A DNA stretch of 64,000 nt from Tateyamaria omphalii. Lineage in GTDB: Bacteria; Pseudomonadota; Alphaproteobacteria; Rhodobacterales; Rhodobacteraceae. Below, one piece after another: positions 48,174-56,905 of this stretch. Positions within the stretch are counted from its first letter, which is position 1, and every line of letters begins with the position of its first letter. Where the stretch lies: contig NZ_JAHVHT010000007.1 in assembly GCF_019802125.1 (NCBI RefSeq), forward strand, positions 1 through 64,000, in the 5' to 3' direction. The notes under the pieces were generated by a model. The model saw only the letters and a list, made by a program, of their open reading frames with translations, did no database searches and was not told the origin of the DNA. Position numbers and translations under genes: made by a program.

Positions 48174-49712
48174 ATGACACGCCTTGATCCCATCGAATCG
48201 AAGGCCCGAGTGGGGAAACTTGTGGGCAACCGCGCCATTGTGATTGGTGCGGGGCTGGGTGGATTGGCTGCGGCCATGCGCCTGGGTGCCAAGGGCTATA
48301 CCGTCACCATCATCGACAAGCTGGACGTGCCGGGGGGCCGTGGATCGGCCATTTGGCAGGACGGGCATCGGTTTGATCTGGGGCCGACCATTGTCACGGT
48401 GCCGCAGCTTTATCGTGAGTTGTGGGCGGCCTGTGGCCGGTCCTTCGAGGATGATGTGGAGTTGCGGTCGTTGGACCCGTTCTATGAGATCCGGTGGCCG
48501 GATGGGACGACGTTTGTGGCTCAGCATGATACCGAGGCGATGCGGTCCGAGGTTGCCAAGATCGAGCCGAGGGATGTGGCAGGCTTTGATCGGTTTCTGG
48601 AGGATTCGGCGAAGCGGTACTGGTTCGGGTTCGAGGATCTGGGCCGCCGGTCGATGCACCAGCTTTGGGAGTTGGTGAAGGTTTTGCCCACCTTTGGGAT
48701 GCTGCGGGCGGATCGGTCTGTTTATGCCCATGCCGCACGGCGGTTCCGGAATGAGAAGCTGCGGATGGCGTTTTCGTTTCATCCGCTCTTTATCGGCGGT
48801 GACCCGACCCATGTGACCAGCATGTATATTCTGGTCAGCTACCTCGAGAAGCAGTTTGGCGTGCATTACGCCATGGGTGGTCTGGCTGGCATGGCGCGCA
48901 AGATGGCGGATGTGGTGGAAGATCAGGGCGGGACGCTGCTGATGGATACCACGGTCGATGAGATCGTCGTTGAGGACGGGCGTGTGCGTGGAGTGCGGCT
49001 GGAGTCCGGGCTGGAGCTGGGGGCCGATGTGGTCGTCAGCAACGCGGATGCGGGCCACACTTATGATCGGTTGATGCGGGCGTTGCCCAAGAAGCGGTGG
49101 ACGCCGGCGAAGCTGAAGCGGACTCGGTATTCGATGAGCCTGTTTGTCTGGTATTTCGGGACGAAGGGCACGCGCGGTGAGTGGGCGGATGTGGGGCATC
49201 ACACCATACTGAACGGGCCGCGCTACACCGGGTTGCTGCATGACATCTTCATGAAGGGCAAGCTGTCGGATGATATGAGCCTTTATGTGCATCGGCCTTC
49301 GGTGACGGATCCGAGTGTCGCGCCGGAGGGTGATGATACGTTTTACGTGCTGAGCCCGGTGCCGCATCTGGGCCATGGCGGTGTGGATTGGAGCACGGAG
49401 GCGGAGGCCTATAAGGCGAAGGTCTTGGACGTGCTGGAGGACCAGCTTTTGCCGGGGTTAGGGTCGAAAATTTCGACCGAGCAGGTGTTCACGCCGGAGA
49501 CGTTCCGGGATCGGTACCTGTCGCCCCATGGGGCTGGTTTTTCGATTGAGCCGCGGATTTTGCAGTCGGCCTGGTTCCGGCCTCATAACGTGAGTGAGGA
49601 GGCTGAGGGGCTGTATCTGGTGGGTGCCGGGACCCATCCCGGTGCGGGTGTGCCCGGTGTGATTTCGACGGCGGAGGTTCTGGCGCAATTGGTGCCGGAT
49701 GCGGTGACGTGA
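48174..49712 (+). CDS. crtI: Phytoene desaturase
   Basis: A 512-residue FAD-dependent desaturase producing neurosporene or lycopene from phytoene. The dinucleotide motif [20 protein letters not shown], then LDVPGGRG and GPTIVTVP, and the C-terminal [18 protein letters not shown] are diagnostic. GGGAGATG gives a ribosome site directly before the start. Its stop overlaps a GTG in the crtB frame. Confidence 0.96.
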   Translation: MTRLDPIESKARVGKLVGNRAIVIGAGLGGLAAAMRLGAKGYTVTIIDKLDVPGGRGSAIWQDGHRFDLGPTIVTVPQLYRELWAACGRSFEDDVELRSLDPFYEIRWPDGTTFVAQHDTEAMRSEVAKIEPRDVAGFDRFLEDSAKRYWFGFEDLGRRSMHQLWELVKVLPTFGMLRADRSVYAHAARRFRNEKLRMAFSFHPLFIGGDPTHVTSMYILVSYLEKQFGVHYAMGGLAGMARKMADVVEDQGGTLLMDTTVDEIVVEDGRVRGVRLESGLELGADVVVSNADAGHTYDRLMRALPKKRWTPAKLKRTRYSMSLFVWYFGTKGTRGEWADVGHHTILNGPRYTGLLHDIFMKGKLSDDMSLYVHRPSVTDPSVAPEGDDTFYVLSPVPHLGHGGVDWSTEAEAYKAKVLDVLEDQLLPGLGSKISTEQVFTPETFRDRYLSPHGAGFSIEPRILQSAWFRPHNVSEEAEGLYLVGAGTHPGAGVPGVISTAEVLAQLVPDAVT

Positions 49713-49726
49713 GGGGTGGTGCAACC

Positions 49727-50761
49727 ATGATCGATCCGCGTGATCTGGAGGCGTGTACCGAGGCGATCCGGCATGGGTCGTTGTCGTTTCATGCGGCCTC
49801 GAAGCTGCTGCCGAAGCGTGTGCGGGATCCGGCGCTTGCGCTTTACGCGTTTTGCCGGTTGGCCGATGACGAGGTCGATCTGAAAGCCGAGAAGGTGGAG
49901 GCCGTGTTGCGGCTGCGGGATCGGTTGGATTTGGTCTATGCCGGGACGCCGAAGGATGCTGCTGCTGACCGGGCTTTTGCTGCTGTCGTGGAGCAGTTTG
50001 ATATGCCTCGGGCGTTGCCGGATGCGCTGTTGGAAGGGCTGGCTTGGGATGCCGAGGGGCGGACCTATGCGACGCTCTCCGGCGTGAAGGACTATTCGGC
50101 GCGGGTGGCCTCGGCCGTCGGTGCGATGATGTGCGTGCTGATGGGCGTGCGTGATGCGGATGCGCTGGCGCGGGCCTGTGATCTGGGCGTGGCGATGCAG
50201 CTCACCAACATTGCCCGCGACGTGGGCGAGGATGCGCTGGAGCGGCGGCTGTACCTGCCGACCGACTGGCTGGCGGAGGCGGGGATGACGCCCGAGGGGT
50301 TCTTTGCCGATCCGCGCCCGACCAAGGCGGTGCGGGCGATGACCAAGCGGCTCGTGATGGAGGCAAACCGGCTCTATTACAGGTCCGAAGCGGGGATTGC
50401 GGCGCTGCCTGCGTCCTGTCGACCCGGCATTTATGCGGCGCGGTTTATCTATGCAGGCATCGGCGGGCGGCTGACAGGAATGGGATATGACAGCATCTCG
50501 GCGCGTGCGCGAACCAGCAAAGCGCAGAAGCTGGGGTGGTTGGCGCAGTCGGTGACGCTGAGCGCCACGAGCACGGTCATGCCGCAATCGGCGGTGCTTT
50601 ATGCCAAGCCGTTACCCGAGGTGCAGTTCCTGGTCGATGCGGCAGCGAAAGGCGCGCGGACGAGCCGGAGCGACAGCCTGTTTGAAGCGCTTGCCGCTTT
50701 GGAAGCGAAACGGCAGGCGGATCGCGCGAGCTTGATCGGTACGCGCGCCCGCGTTACCTAG
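49727..50761 (+). CDS. crtB: Phytoene synthase
   Basis: A 344-residue head-to-head prenyltransferase forming phytoene from two GGPP. Asp-rich motifs are FCRLADDEVD and NIARDVGEDALERR; LYLPTDWLAEAGM follows. Start MIDPRDLEACTEAIRHGSLS at 49727 matches family N-termini better than the in-frame GTG at 49709, which overlaps crtI. It is the second gene of crtIB and ends five bases before tspO. Confidence 0.95.
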   Translation: MIDPRDLEACTEAIRHGSLSFHAASKLLPKRVRDPALALYAFCRLADDEVDLKAEKVEAVLRLRDRLDLVYAGTPKDAAADRAFAAVVEQFDMPRALPDALLEGLAWDAEGRTYATLSGVKDYSARVASAVGAMMCVLMGVRDADALARACDLGVAMQLTNIARDVGEDALERRLYLPTDWLAEAGMTPEGFFADPRPTKAVRAMTKRLVMEANRLYYRSEAGIAALPASCRPGIYAARFIYAGIGGRLTGMGYDSISARARTSKAQKLGWLAQSVTLSATSTVMPQSAVLYAKPLPEVQFLVDAAAKGARTSRSDSLFEALAALEAKRQADRASLIGTRARVT

Positions 50762-50766
50762 CTGCC

Positions 50767-51249
50767 ATGTTCTGGCTGCTTTTCTGTATCTTCTTTGCCG
50801 CCTGTCTGGGGGCTGGTGTGACCGGTGGACTGTTCCCGCCGGGGCAGTGGTATCGCAATCTGAACAAGCCAAGCTGGACCCCGCCGGACTGGGTGTTTCC
50901 CGTCACATGGATGGTGCTTTACGTCTGCATGGCCGTGGCGGGTGCGCGGGCTGCGATGGCCGAAGGCAACGGGATCGCCATGGCGTTCTGGGCGATGCAG
51001 ATCGCGTTCAACGGATTGTGGACGCCGGTGTTTTTCGGGCTGAAGAACATCCGTCTGGGCATGGCGATCATTGGCGTGCTGTGGGTGACGGTGCTGAGCG
51101 CGCTGCTGGCGCTGTGGCAGGTCGATGCGCTCGCCGGGATGCTGTTTGTGCCGTATCTGGTTTGGGTGACCATTGCGGCAGCGCTGAATGCCGAAGTGTG
51201 GCGGTTGAACCGTGACGAGGCGGCGAAAAGGTCTGTCGCGGCGGAATGA
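50767..51249 (+). CDS. tspO: Tryptophan-rich sensory protein (TspO/MBR)
   Basis: A 160-residue outer-membrane tetrapyrrole-binding protein with five hydrophobic helices. GGLFPPGQWYRNLNKPSWTPPDWVFPVTW is represented by the loop PSWTPPDWVFPVTW, and WAMQIAFNGLWTPVFFGLKN is the typical helix pair. In Rhodobacter TspO (CrtK) modulates photosynthesis gene expression in response to oxygen. It follows crtIB directly and is convergent with the leucine-rich-repeat gene. Confidence 0.94.
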   Translation: MFWLLFCIFFAACLGAGVTGGLFPPGQWYRNLNKPSWTPPDWVFPVTWMVLYVCMAVAGARAAMAEGNGIAMAFWAMQIAFNGLWTPVFFGLKNIRLGMAIIGVLWVTVLSALLALWQVDALAGMLFVPYLVWVTIAAALNAEVWRLNRDEAAKRSVAAE

Positions 51250-51331
51250 GCGATGAATCGGGCCGGCCCGGCCCGATTTCAGATCACTTGCACGATGAGA
51301 TGGATGCCGGGTTTCGCATCGATGACATCGG

Positions 51332-52063
51332 TTATTGCCTGATTGATATACTTTCAATGGCAGCTACGGGCGTGATGTCGCTTGCCGCTGTGTCGCGAAG
51401 ATCAAGCACCCTCAGATTGGTCATACTCGCCAGTGGCGAAAGGTCGGTCACCGGCGTTCCGCGCAGGTATAGTTCTTGCAGGCTGGTCATGCCCTGCAAG
51501 GGTGTCAGATCAGCGATCTGCAACCCGGTCAGCGATAGGGTCTTGAGCTGAGACAATTCGGCAATCGATGCAAGGTCGGTGACACCTGTATTGGCTAGGT
51601 TGAGCGTTTCGAGTTGTGGAAAAGAGGCAAGGTTAGAGACATCTTTGACTTTGGCGTCCTGGAGATTGAGAGACGTCAGGCCCGGAAATTCGACGAGTGG
51701 CTCCAGATTGGCCCAACGCGCATTTTGCGCGTCTATCTCGGTCAAATTGGGCAATTGACGCAAGGCTCTGACGGGGATCGTCTCGGAAAACCTCAGGTTC
51801 ACACTGTAAGAGTCGAAGTGGCGACAGAACCGGCCAATGATGACGCCGGGTTTGCCCATGTCGGTGCAGTCGACCAGTTCTTCTGGTGCTGCTTCGGGTG
51901 CGACCTTGTCGAGCAACGCCCGGCTTTTTGGCGGAAGGTCTGCTTGTGCACTTGGTGCGGCAAGCATCTGCGCCAGATCCTTTTGCGAGGTTGGATTGAG
52001 ATGATCGACGACCACGAAGGTGAGTGCGGCGATCACGGCTGCGCCGATCAGTCGAGATTTCAT
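51332..52063 (-). CDS. Exported leucine-rich-repeat protein, inserted between tspO and crtC
   Basis: A 243-residue protein. The N-terminus (MKSRLIGAAVIAALTFVVVD) is a signal peptide or membrane anchor. Residues about 105-240 form six internalin/SDS22-like repeats of about 22 residues (e.g. LTSLNLQDAKVKDVSNLASF; LQELYLRGTPVTDLSPLASM). A Cys pair (VDCTDMG, GRFCRHF) precedes them. I know of no role in photosynthesis. The gene and its 200-bp leader are richer in A/T than the crt genes around them, so acquisition is likely. The leader shows no clear site. Confidence 0.75.
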   Translation of the reverse strand: MKSRLIGAAVIAALTFVVVDHLNPTSQKDLAQMLAAPSAQADLPPKSRALLDKVAPEAAPEELVDCTDMGKPGVIIGRFCRHFDSYSVNLRFSETIPVRALRQLPNLTEIDAQNARWANLEPLVEFPGLTSLNLQDAKVKDVSNLASFPQLETLNLANTGVTDLASIAELSQLKTLSLTGLQIADLTPLQGMTSLQELYLRGTPVTDLSPLASMTNLRVLDLRDTAASDITPVAAIESISIRQ

Positions 52064-52233
52064 GGTCTGTACCCCTCAGAATGTCCCGACCCCTGATGCT
52101 GTGCGGCGTGCGTGGCGGATCGGCATGGCTGTGATGTCTCAACCAACGAGAGAATCGGGGCAATTTTGAGAACGAAATTTGGAACTATGGTGACCTGCAT
52201 CGGGACGGCGGAGTGTGTCGCCGTGAGGAAGTT

Positions 52234-52260
52234 GGTGCGCAGTGAATGCGCACCCTACGG
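52234..52260 (+). repeat. Dispersed repeat family C after crtC
   Basis: GGTGCGCA-GTGAA-TGCGCACCCTACGG, identical over 27 bp to 46238-46264. It ends two bases before the crtC stop codon (complement), between the converging crtC transcript and the LRR gene leader. Confidence 0.75.
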
Positions 52261-52262
52261 GA

Positions 52263-53480
52263 TCACGAGAAGGTCCATTTGGCGCGTCGTGGCACCCGGA
52301 CGGCCAGCATCGGTTTGATCAGGGGTGACCGGAAACGGCGCAGGTCGAGGGCTTCGTGTACGCCTTTGGTGCGTTCTCCGTTGAGTGTCGTTTCGACCGC
52401 TGAGCGGGAATAGAAGGGCGCGTCGAGCATGTTTTGGACTTGGCGCGCCTGTGCCCCTGCGTCGCCGCGGGTCTCGCGTTTGACGGCCCAGAGGGAGCGG
52501 CGCATCGGGGCCTTTGGGGGCAGGGGGATGTCGGTGGCCTGGCCCTGTTCGTCGAAGTGGAAGGCGGCGGCGAGTTCGGAGCCGTCGAGCCGCGTGGCGT
52601 CGTAGAAGCAGGTGGCGCCGTTCCCGGTTGGGTAGCGGCCCCAGGTCCAGTAGCTGAAGTCCTCTTCCAGCGCGCGGGTGCCGAAGTTGGCGTCGAAGTA
52701 TCCTTCGCCTTCCCACTGCCAGCCGGGGCGGTCTATGTCGACCTCGATACGGCTGCGTGGGGCGAAGGGGCGCCAGATATGGGCGTTGTCGTCGGTGAGG
52801 GCAAGCTCGACGTTTGTGAGCGCCGAGGGGAGGATGCGGATTTGGCCTTTGATACGGGAGATGAGGGGCGGGGAGGAGATTTCGTCGATGTCGATGATCA
52901 GTTGATCGTCTTCCCAGCGCATCATGGAGGGGCCAACCTCGAACCGTGAGGCGGTTTGGCGGAGGGCCGAGGTGCCCCGGTCTGTCATCGTGAACCGCCC
53001 GCCTTTGCCATAGGTGGCGACGTTGATGCAGACGTGGTTTTGCGGGTTCTTGCGCCCGGACCAGCGGTACCAGGGCGAAAAGACCGAGCCGATGAAGCCG
53101 ATGACCGATACGGCGCGGGTGCCGCAATCGCTCAGCCCATCGACATACCACCAGGCATAGCCGTTGGGGCCGACATCGACGTTGAAATTTGGTCGCTCAA
53201 GATCGCCTCGACCGCGTGCCGGGCGGAGAGGGTGGCCATGGGCACACCCGCCCCTGGGTGCGTCCCGCCCCCTGCCAGGTACAGGTTCGGGATTTGCGTC
53301 CGGGCTGTGGGGCGCTGCAGGGCGGCTGTCAGCCCGTGGGGCGTCTGGCCGTAGAGCGCGCCCTGCGTCGCGGGGAACATCTGCGCGAAGGCTTGGGGCG
53401 TCGTTATCGTTGTCGTGTCCGGGGTCGGGCTGAAGCTGATCCCGTGTTGCGCCATCTGGTGCGTGATCTGATGAAGCCAT
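52263..53480 (-). CDS. crtC: Hydroxyneurosporene/spheroidene hydratase (start uncertain)
   Basis: The conserved CrtC region begins near FNVDVGPNGYAWWYVDGLSD (about 53186) and runs some 307 residues: GSVFSPWYRWSGRKNPQNHV, CINVATYGKGGRFTMTDRG, EDFSYWTWGRYPTGNGA. CrtC adds water at C1,2 of neurosporene. No ATG, GTG or TTG occurs in frame near that point; the only one is the ATG at 53480, 348 bases inside crtD, and the intervening 98 codons are just crtD read out of frame. The given start is therefore the outer limit. Translation by coupling from crtD at a non-standard start is possible. Confidence 0.85.
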   Translation of the reverse strand: MASSDHAPDGATRDQLQPDPGHDNDNDAPSLRADVPRDAGRALRPDAPRADSRPAAPHSPDANPEPVPGRGRDAPRGGCAHGHPLRPARGRGDLERPNFNVDVGPNGYAWWYVDGLSDCGTRAVSVIGFIGSVFSPWYRWSGRKNPQNHVCINVATYGKGGRFTMTDRGTSALRQTASRFEVGPSMMRWEDDQLIIDIDEISSPPLISRIKGQIRILPSALTNVELALTDDNAHIWRPFAPRSRIEVDIDRPGWQWEGEGYFDANFGTRALEEDFSYWTWGRYPTGNGATCFYDATRLDGSELAAAFHFDEQGQATDIPLPPKAPMRRSLWAVKRETRGDAGAQARQVQNMLDAPFYSRSAVETTLNGERTKGVHEALDLRRFRSPLIKPMLAVRVPRRAKWTFS

Positions 53481-54670
53481 GGGGAGAGATCCTCCGTCGA
53501 GGTGTCCGCTGTCGCGGGCGCGTTTGTGATGATTTCGAACCGTTCGAGCTGCGGCGTGTGGGGGCCGTGGCCGCGGTCGAGGGCGCAGATGTAGAAAGAC
53601 GGGTGGGCCGGGATCCGGCCTGCCATGAGGTCGTTGAATTCGGAAGTCGCGTCGGCGGCGAAGAAGACGTTGTGGTGGGCGAGGTCTGGCCCTTGCGGCT
53701 TGGCCGCGAAGCTGAGGACGCGGGCGGAGAAACTGCGTTTGGCCTTGGCCGTTTGCGAGGCGATATGGCTTGTGCCGGAGCCGAGGGCGCCGGTTGCCAG
53801 TGCGCGGGGGTCACCTGCGTGGATGAGGACGTCGCAGGGGATTTGCGTGCCGTTTGCCAAGTGGACAGCCTTTGCATGTCCGTTCTGGATTTCGATCCGG
53901 TCCACATGGGCGCCCGTGTGTGTCTCGACCCCGTGTTGGTCGAGGAGGGTGCCAAGCGCTTGGGTCAGCTTGTGCATCCCGCCCTCGACCACCCAGACGC
54001 CGTTCGCTTCGGCCTGCCAGATCAGAGACAGGATGGCGGGGGCGTGGGTTGGGCTGCCGCCGACATAGGTGGCGTAGCGGCCAAAGAGCTGGCGCAGGCG
54101 CGGGTCGCGGAAGCTGCGTTTGAGCAGGGTTTTCAGCGTTGAGAGCGGCGCCATGGCCGGGATGAGGTGGGGTTGGCGCAGGACGTGTTTGGTGAGTGCT
54201 GCCAGCTTGGGTTCGGGCGCCTGCATCATGGGCGCGTCGAAGGCGGAGAAGAGTTGCCGCGTGCGTTTGGAGAACTTGAGGAAATCCGCCACGGCCTCGT
54301 TTCCGCCAAAGGTGCGGAGGGCGCCGATGGTGCGCTCTTCGTCTGCGTGGAGACTGAGTGTGCTGCCGTCGGGCCAGAAGTGGCGGGCCAGTTCGTCCTG
54401 TTTGATGAGGGTCACGTGGTCTTCGACCCGTGTGCCGAGTTGCGCGAAGAGGTCGTCGAAGACGTGGCGCATGGTCAGCACCGTCGGCCCGGCGTCGATG
54501 GGGCCAGCGGCAGAGGGAAGGGTGCGGATTTTGCCGCCCACCGTTCCGTGCCGTTCCAGCAGTGTCACTGCAAATCCAGCCGCCCGCAGCCTGACCGCGC
54601 AGGCCAGCCCGGCGATGCCCGCGCCGATGATCACGGCGCGTTGGGGGCTAGGTGGATTGACATGAGTCAT
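53132..54670 (-). CDS. crtD: Methoxyneurosporene (hydroxyneurosporene) desaturase
   Basis: A 512-residue CrtI-type FAD desaturase introducing the C3,4 double bond. AVIIGAGIAGLACAVRLRAA and HGTVGGKIRTLP open the fold; [20 protein letters not shown] closes it. The start is ATG at 54670. A longer frame upstream to 55744 is antisense to crtE. The last 55 or so codons overlap the conserved start of crtC, so its C-terminus (STSMSAPTAMPGG) is dictated by the crtC sequence. Confidence 0.94.
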   Translation of the reverse strand: MTHVNPPSPQRAVIIGAGIAGLACAVRLRAAGFAVTLLERHGTVGGKIRTLPSAAGPIDAGPTVLTMRHVFDDLFAQLGTRVEDHVTLIKQDELARHFWPDGSTLSLHADEERTIGALRTFGGNEAVADFLKFSKRTRQLFSAFDAPMMQAPEPKLAALTKHVLRQPHLIPAMAPLSTLKTLLKRSFRDPRLRQLFGRYATYVGGSPTHAPAILSLIWQAEANGVWVVEGGMHKLTQALGTLLDQHGVETHTGAHVDRIEIQNGHAKAVHLANGTQIPCDVLIHAGDPRALATGALGSGTSHIASQTAKAKRSFSARVLSFAAKPQGPDLAHHNVFFAADATSEFNDLMAGRIPAHPSFYICALDRGHGPHTPQLERFEIITNAPATADTSTEDLSPWLHQITHQMAQHGISFSPTPDTTTITTPQAFAQMFPATQGALYGQTPHGLTAALQRPTARTQIPNLYLAGGGTHPGAGVPMATLSARHAVEAILSDQISTSMSAPTAMPGGMSMG

Positions 54671-54701
54671 CGGCGGACATGTTGACTCGTGATACCGCAT
54701 A

Positions 54702-54719
54702 TGTCCAGTATGGTTTACA
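54702..54719. promoter_or_regulatory. PpsR/CrtJ site between crtD and crtE
   Basis: TGTCCAGTATGGTTTACA fits TGT-N12-ACA. It lies 32 bp from crtD and 48 bp from crtE, placed to control both divergent operons. Confidence 0.8.
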
Positions 54720-54766
54720 CTTTGGTGTAGCGCCAGCGTGACAATTATCCGAGAGGAGAGCGGCAA

Positions 54767-55648
54767 ATGGGCCTGAGCACACGGATCGAAGCGGCGGTAG
54801 CGGAGGCTGTTGCCGTGGGTCAGGGAGCCGGGCGCGCGACGCCGCCAAAGCTGGCCGAAGCGCTGCATTATGCGACTGCGCCCGGCGGGGCGCGTATTCG
54901 TCCGACCATTCTGATGTCTGTGGCCATGGCCTGTGGCGATGATCGGCCCGCCCTGTCCAATGCGGCTGCTGCGGCGCTGGAGATGATCCATTGTGCGTCC
55001 CTCGTCCACGACGACCTGCCGTGCTTTGACGATGCGGATGTGCGGCGGGGGAAACCTTCGGTCCATCGTGCGTTTTCGGAGCCGCTGGCGGTGCTGGCTG
55101 GGGATAGCCTGATTGTCCTCGCCTTTGAGACCTTGGCCCGGCAGTCGGGGCAGGCGCCCGAGCGTGTGGCGCAGTTGATTATGACCTTGGCCCAGCGGAC
55201 CGGGATGCCCGGTGGTATCTGCGCGGGACAGGGATGGGAGAGCGAGGAGAAGGTCGACCTGTCCGCCTACCATCAGGCCAAGACGGGTGCCCTGTTCATT
55301 GCTGCGACCCAGATGGGGGCCGTTGCGGCGGGGCAGGATGCGGAACCGTGGTTCGAACTTGGCGACCGGATTGGTGAGGCGTTCCAGGTGGCCGACGATC
55401 TGCGCGATGCGCTTTATGACGAGACGACGCTGGGCAAGCCTGCGGGGCAGGACGATTTGCATGGCCGACCCAACGCGGTTACGCAGTTGGGTGTGCAGGG
55501 GGCGATCTCGCGCCTCAAGGATATTCTGGGCGGGGCTATTGCCTCGATCCCGTCGTGCCCCGGTGAGGCGCAACTGGCCGAGATGGTGCGGATGTATGCG
55601 GAGCGGTTGACGCCCGTTGTGTCCCCATCCCGTGTGCCGGGTGAATGA
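54767..55648 (+). CDS. crtE: Geranylgeranyl diphosphate synthase
   Basis: A 293-residue trans-prenyltransferase. The first Asp-rich motif is VHDDLPCFDDADVRRGKPS and the second is FQVADDLRDALYD. It provides GGPP for both carotenoid synthesis and the bacteriochlorophyll tail. GGAGAG lies eight bases before the ATG. The stop overlaps crtF (ATGA). It is the first gene of a long crtEF-bchCXYZ-pufQBALM transcript known as a superoperon in Rhodobacter. Confidence 0.95.
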   Translation: MGLSTRIEAAVAEAVAVGQGAGRATPPKLAEALHYATAPGGARIRPTILMSVAMACGDDRPALSNAAAAALEMIHCASLVHDDLPCFDDADVRRGKPSVHRAFSEPLAVLAGDSLIVLAFETLARQSGQAPERVAQLIMTLAQRTGMPGGICAGQGWESEEKVDLSAYHQAKTGALFIAATQMGAVAAGQDAEPWFELGDRIGEAFQVADDLRDALYDETTLGKPAGQDDLHGRPNAVTQLGVQGAISRLKDILGGAIASIPSCPGEAQLAEMVRMYAERLTPVVSPSRVPGE

Positions 55649-56760
55649 GCGCCGAGGCGCATGATCTGCCTGCGTGGCGTGGTGGCTGGCTGAACCGGCT
55701 GGTTGCGCGTCCGGGTTTTCAAAGTTGGGCGAGCAAGTTTCCACTCACGCGATCACGGGCGCGGGCCGATGGGGCCGCGCTGTTCGATGTGGTGCAGGGG
55801 TTTGTTCAGAGCCAGGTGCTGATGGCGCTGGTGGAGCTGGACCTGTTTCGGCGGCTGCGCGCCGGGCCGCAGAGTGCCGAGGTTCTGGGCCGGGCTTGTG
55901 ATGTGCCTGCCGAGCGGATGCAGGTGCTGTTGCAGGCGGGGGCGGCCCTGGGGTTGCTCAAGCGCAAGCGCGATCGGTTTGCGCTGGCCCGCAAGGGCGC
56001 CGCGCTGATGGGCGTGCCGGGGCTGGAGGCGATGATCCGGCATCACAAGGCGTTCTATGATGATCTGCGTGATCCGGTGGCGCTGCTGCGCAAACCCGAA
56101 GAGACGCAGCTGAGCCAGTTCTGGCCTTACGTGTTTGGGGGCAGCGTCGATGAGGGTGACGCTGCGATCTATTCCGACCTGATGGCCCAGTCTCAGCGGC
56201 TGGTGGCCGAGGATACGCTGCGGGCCGTTTCGCTGACGGGTGTGCAGCATCTGCTGGACATTGGTGGCGGCACGGGTGCCTTTCTGGAGGCTGCGGGGCA
56301 GGCCAACCGGTCCATGCAGATGACCCTGTTCGATCTGCCGCCTGTGGTGCCGGACGCGCAGGCGCGATTCGAGGCGGCGGGGATGGCGGACCGTGTGACC
56401 ATCGCGCCGGGATCATTTCGCGACGACACGCTGCCCGAGGGGGCGGATGCGATTTCACTGATCCGCGTGCTTTACGATCATTCCGATGACACGGTGCGCG
56501 ATTTGCTGGCCAAGGTGCATGATGCGCTGCCCGCCGGTGGGCGGCTGATCGTGTCCGAGCCGATGGGTGGCGGTGTGCGCCCTGATCGGGCCGGGGATGT
56601 TTATTTCGCCTTCTACACAATGGCGATGCAGACGGGCCGCGCTCGGTCGGCGGGCGAGATTGCCGCGCTTTTGGCCGAGGCGGGATTTGTCGACATGCGC
56701 AGCCCTGCGCCGGCCCGGTCCTATGTGACGCGGGTTGTGACGGCGCGGCGCCCGGAGTGA
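55645..56760 (+). CDS. crtF: Hydroxyneurosporene O-methyltransferase
   Basis: A 371-residue SAM-dependent methyltransferase forming the C1 methoxy group of spheroidene. An N-terminal dimerisation helix bundle (FVQSQVLMALVELDLFRRLR) precedes SAM motif I HLLDIGGGTGAFLEAAGQAN and the catalytic region ISLIRVLYDHSDDTVRDLLA. It is translationally coupled to crtE. Together with crtA, crtC and crtD it completes the spheroidenone pathway. Confidence 0.94.
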   Translation: MSAEAHDLPAWRGGWLNRLVARPGFQSWASKFPLTRSRARADGAALFDVVQGFVQSQVLMALVELDLFRRLRAGPQSAEVLGRACDVPAERMQVLLQAGAALGLLKRKRDRFALARKGAALMGVPGLEAMIRHHKAFYDDLRDPVALLRKPEETQLSQFWPYVFGGSVDEGDAAIYSDLMAQSQRLVAEDTLRAVSLTGVQHLLDIGGGTGAFLEAAGQANRSMQMTLFDLPPVVPDAQARFEAAGMADRVTIAPGSFRDDTLPEGADAISLIRVLYDHSDDTVRDLLAKVHDALPAGGRLIVSEPMGGGVRPDRAGDVYFAFYTMAMQTGRARSAGEIAALLAEAGFVDMRSPAPARSYVTRVVTARRPE

Positions 56761-56769
56761 TGACTGTCA

Positions 56770-56829
56770 TTGATTTTTGTCAATGTGTCTAATCTGATTG
56801 ACACATATGGTTGTCTAACTAGAATGACA
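56770..56829 (+). promoter_or_regulatory. bchC promoter with two PpsR sites and an FNR-type box
   Basis: Two TGT-N12-ACA sites, 56786-56803 and 56812-56829, are 26 bp apart. TTGACA (56798-56803) and TAGAAT (56820-56825) form a sigma-70-type promoter with a 16-bp spacer; the PpsR sites cover the -35 and -10. TTGA-N6-TCAA at 56770-56783 is an FNR-type box just upstream. The layout matches the classic bchC promoter of Rhodobacter. Confidence 0.85.
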
Positions 56830-56905
56830 CACAGCGACAAACTGCCGCCCTGAGTCTCTTTCATGTGATCCGGGCCCCGGCGGTGCCAACCAAAGGGAGA
56901 CATCC

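Noticed and set aside
46365..49376. Long open frame of about 1000 codons on the minus strand
   Set aside because: Only 46365-47372 encodes protein (BchI); the rest is antisense to crtI and to crtA in another frame, a high-GC shadow.
51246..51551. 101-codon ORF starting in the tspO stop
   Set aside because: It runs antisense to the leucine-rich-repeat gene and has no family resemblance; the four-base overlap with tspO appears to be chance.
54671..55744. Upstream extension of crtD and an antisense frame over crtE
   Set aside because: CrtD begins at 54670 with a normal FAD motif; upstream frame content is the antisense of crtE.
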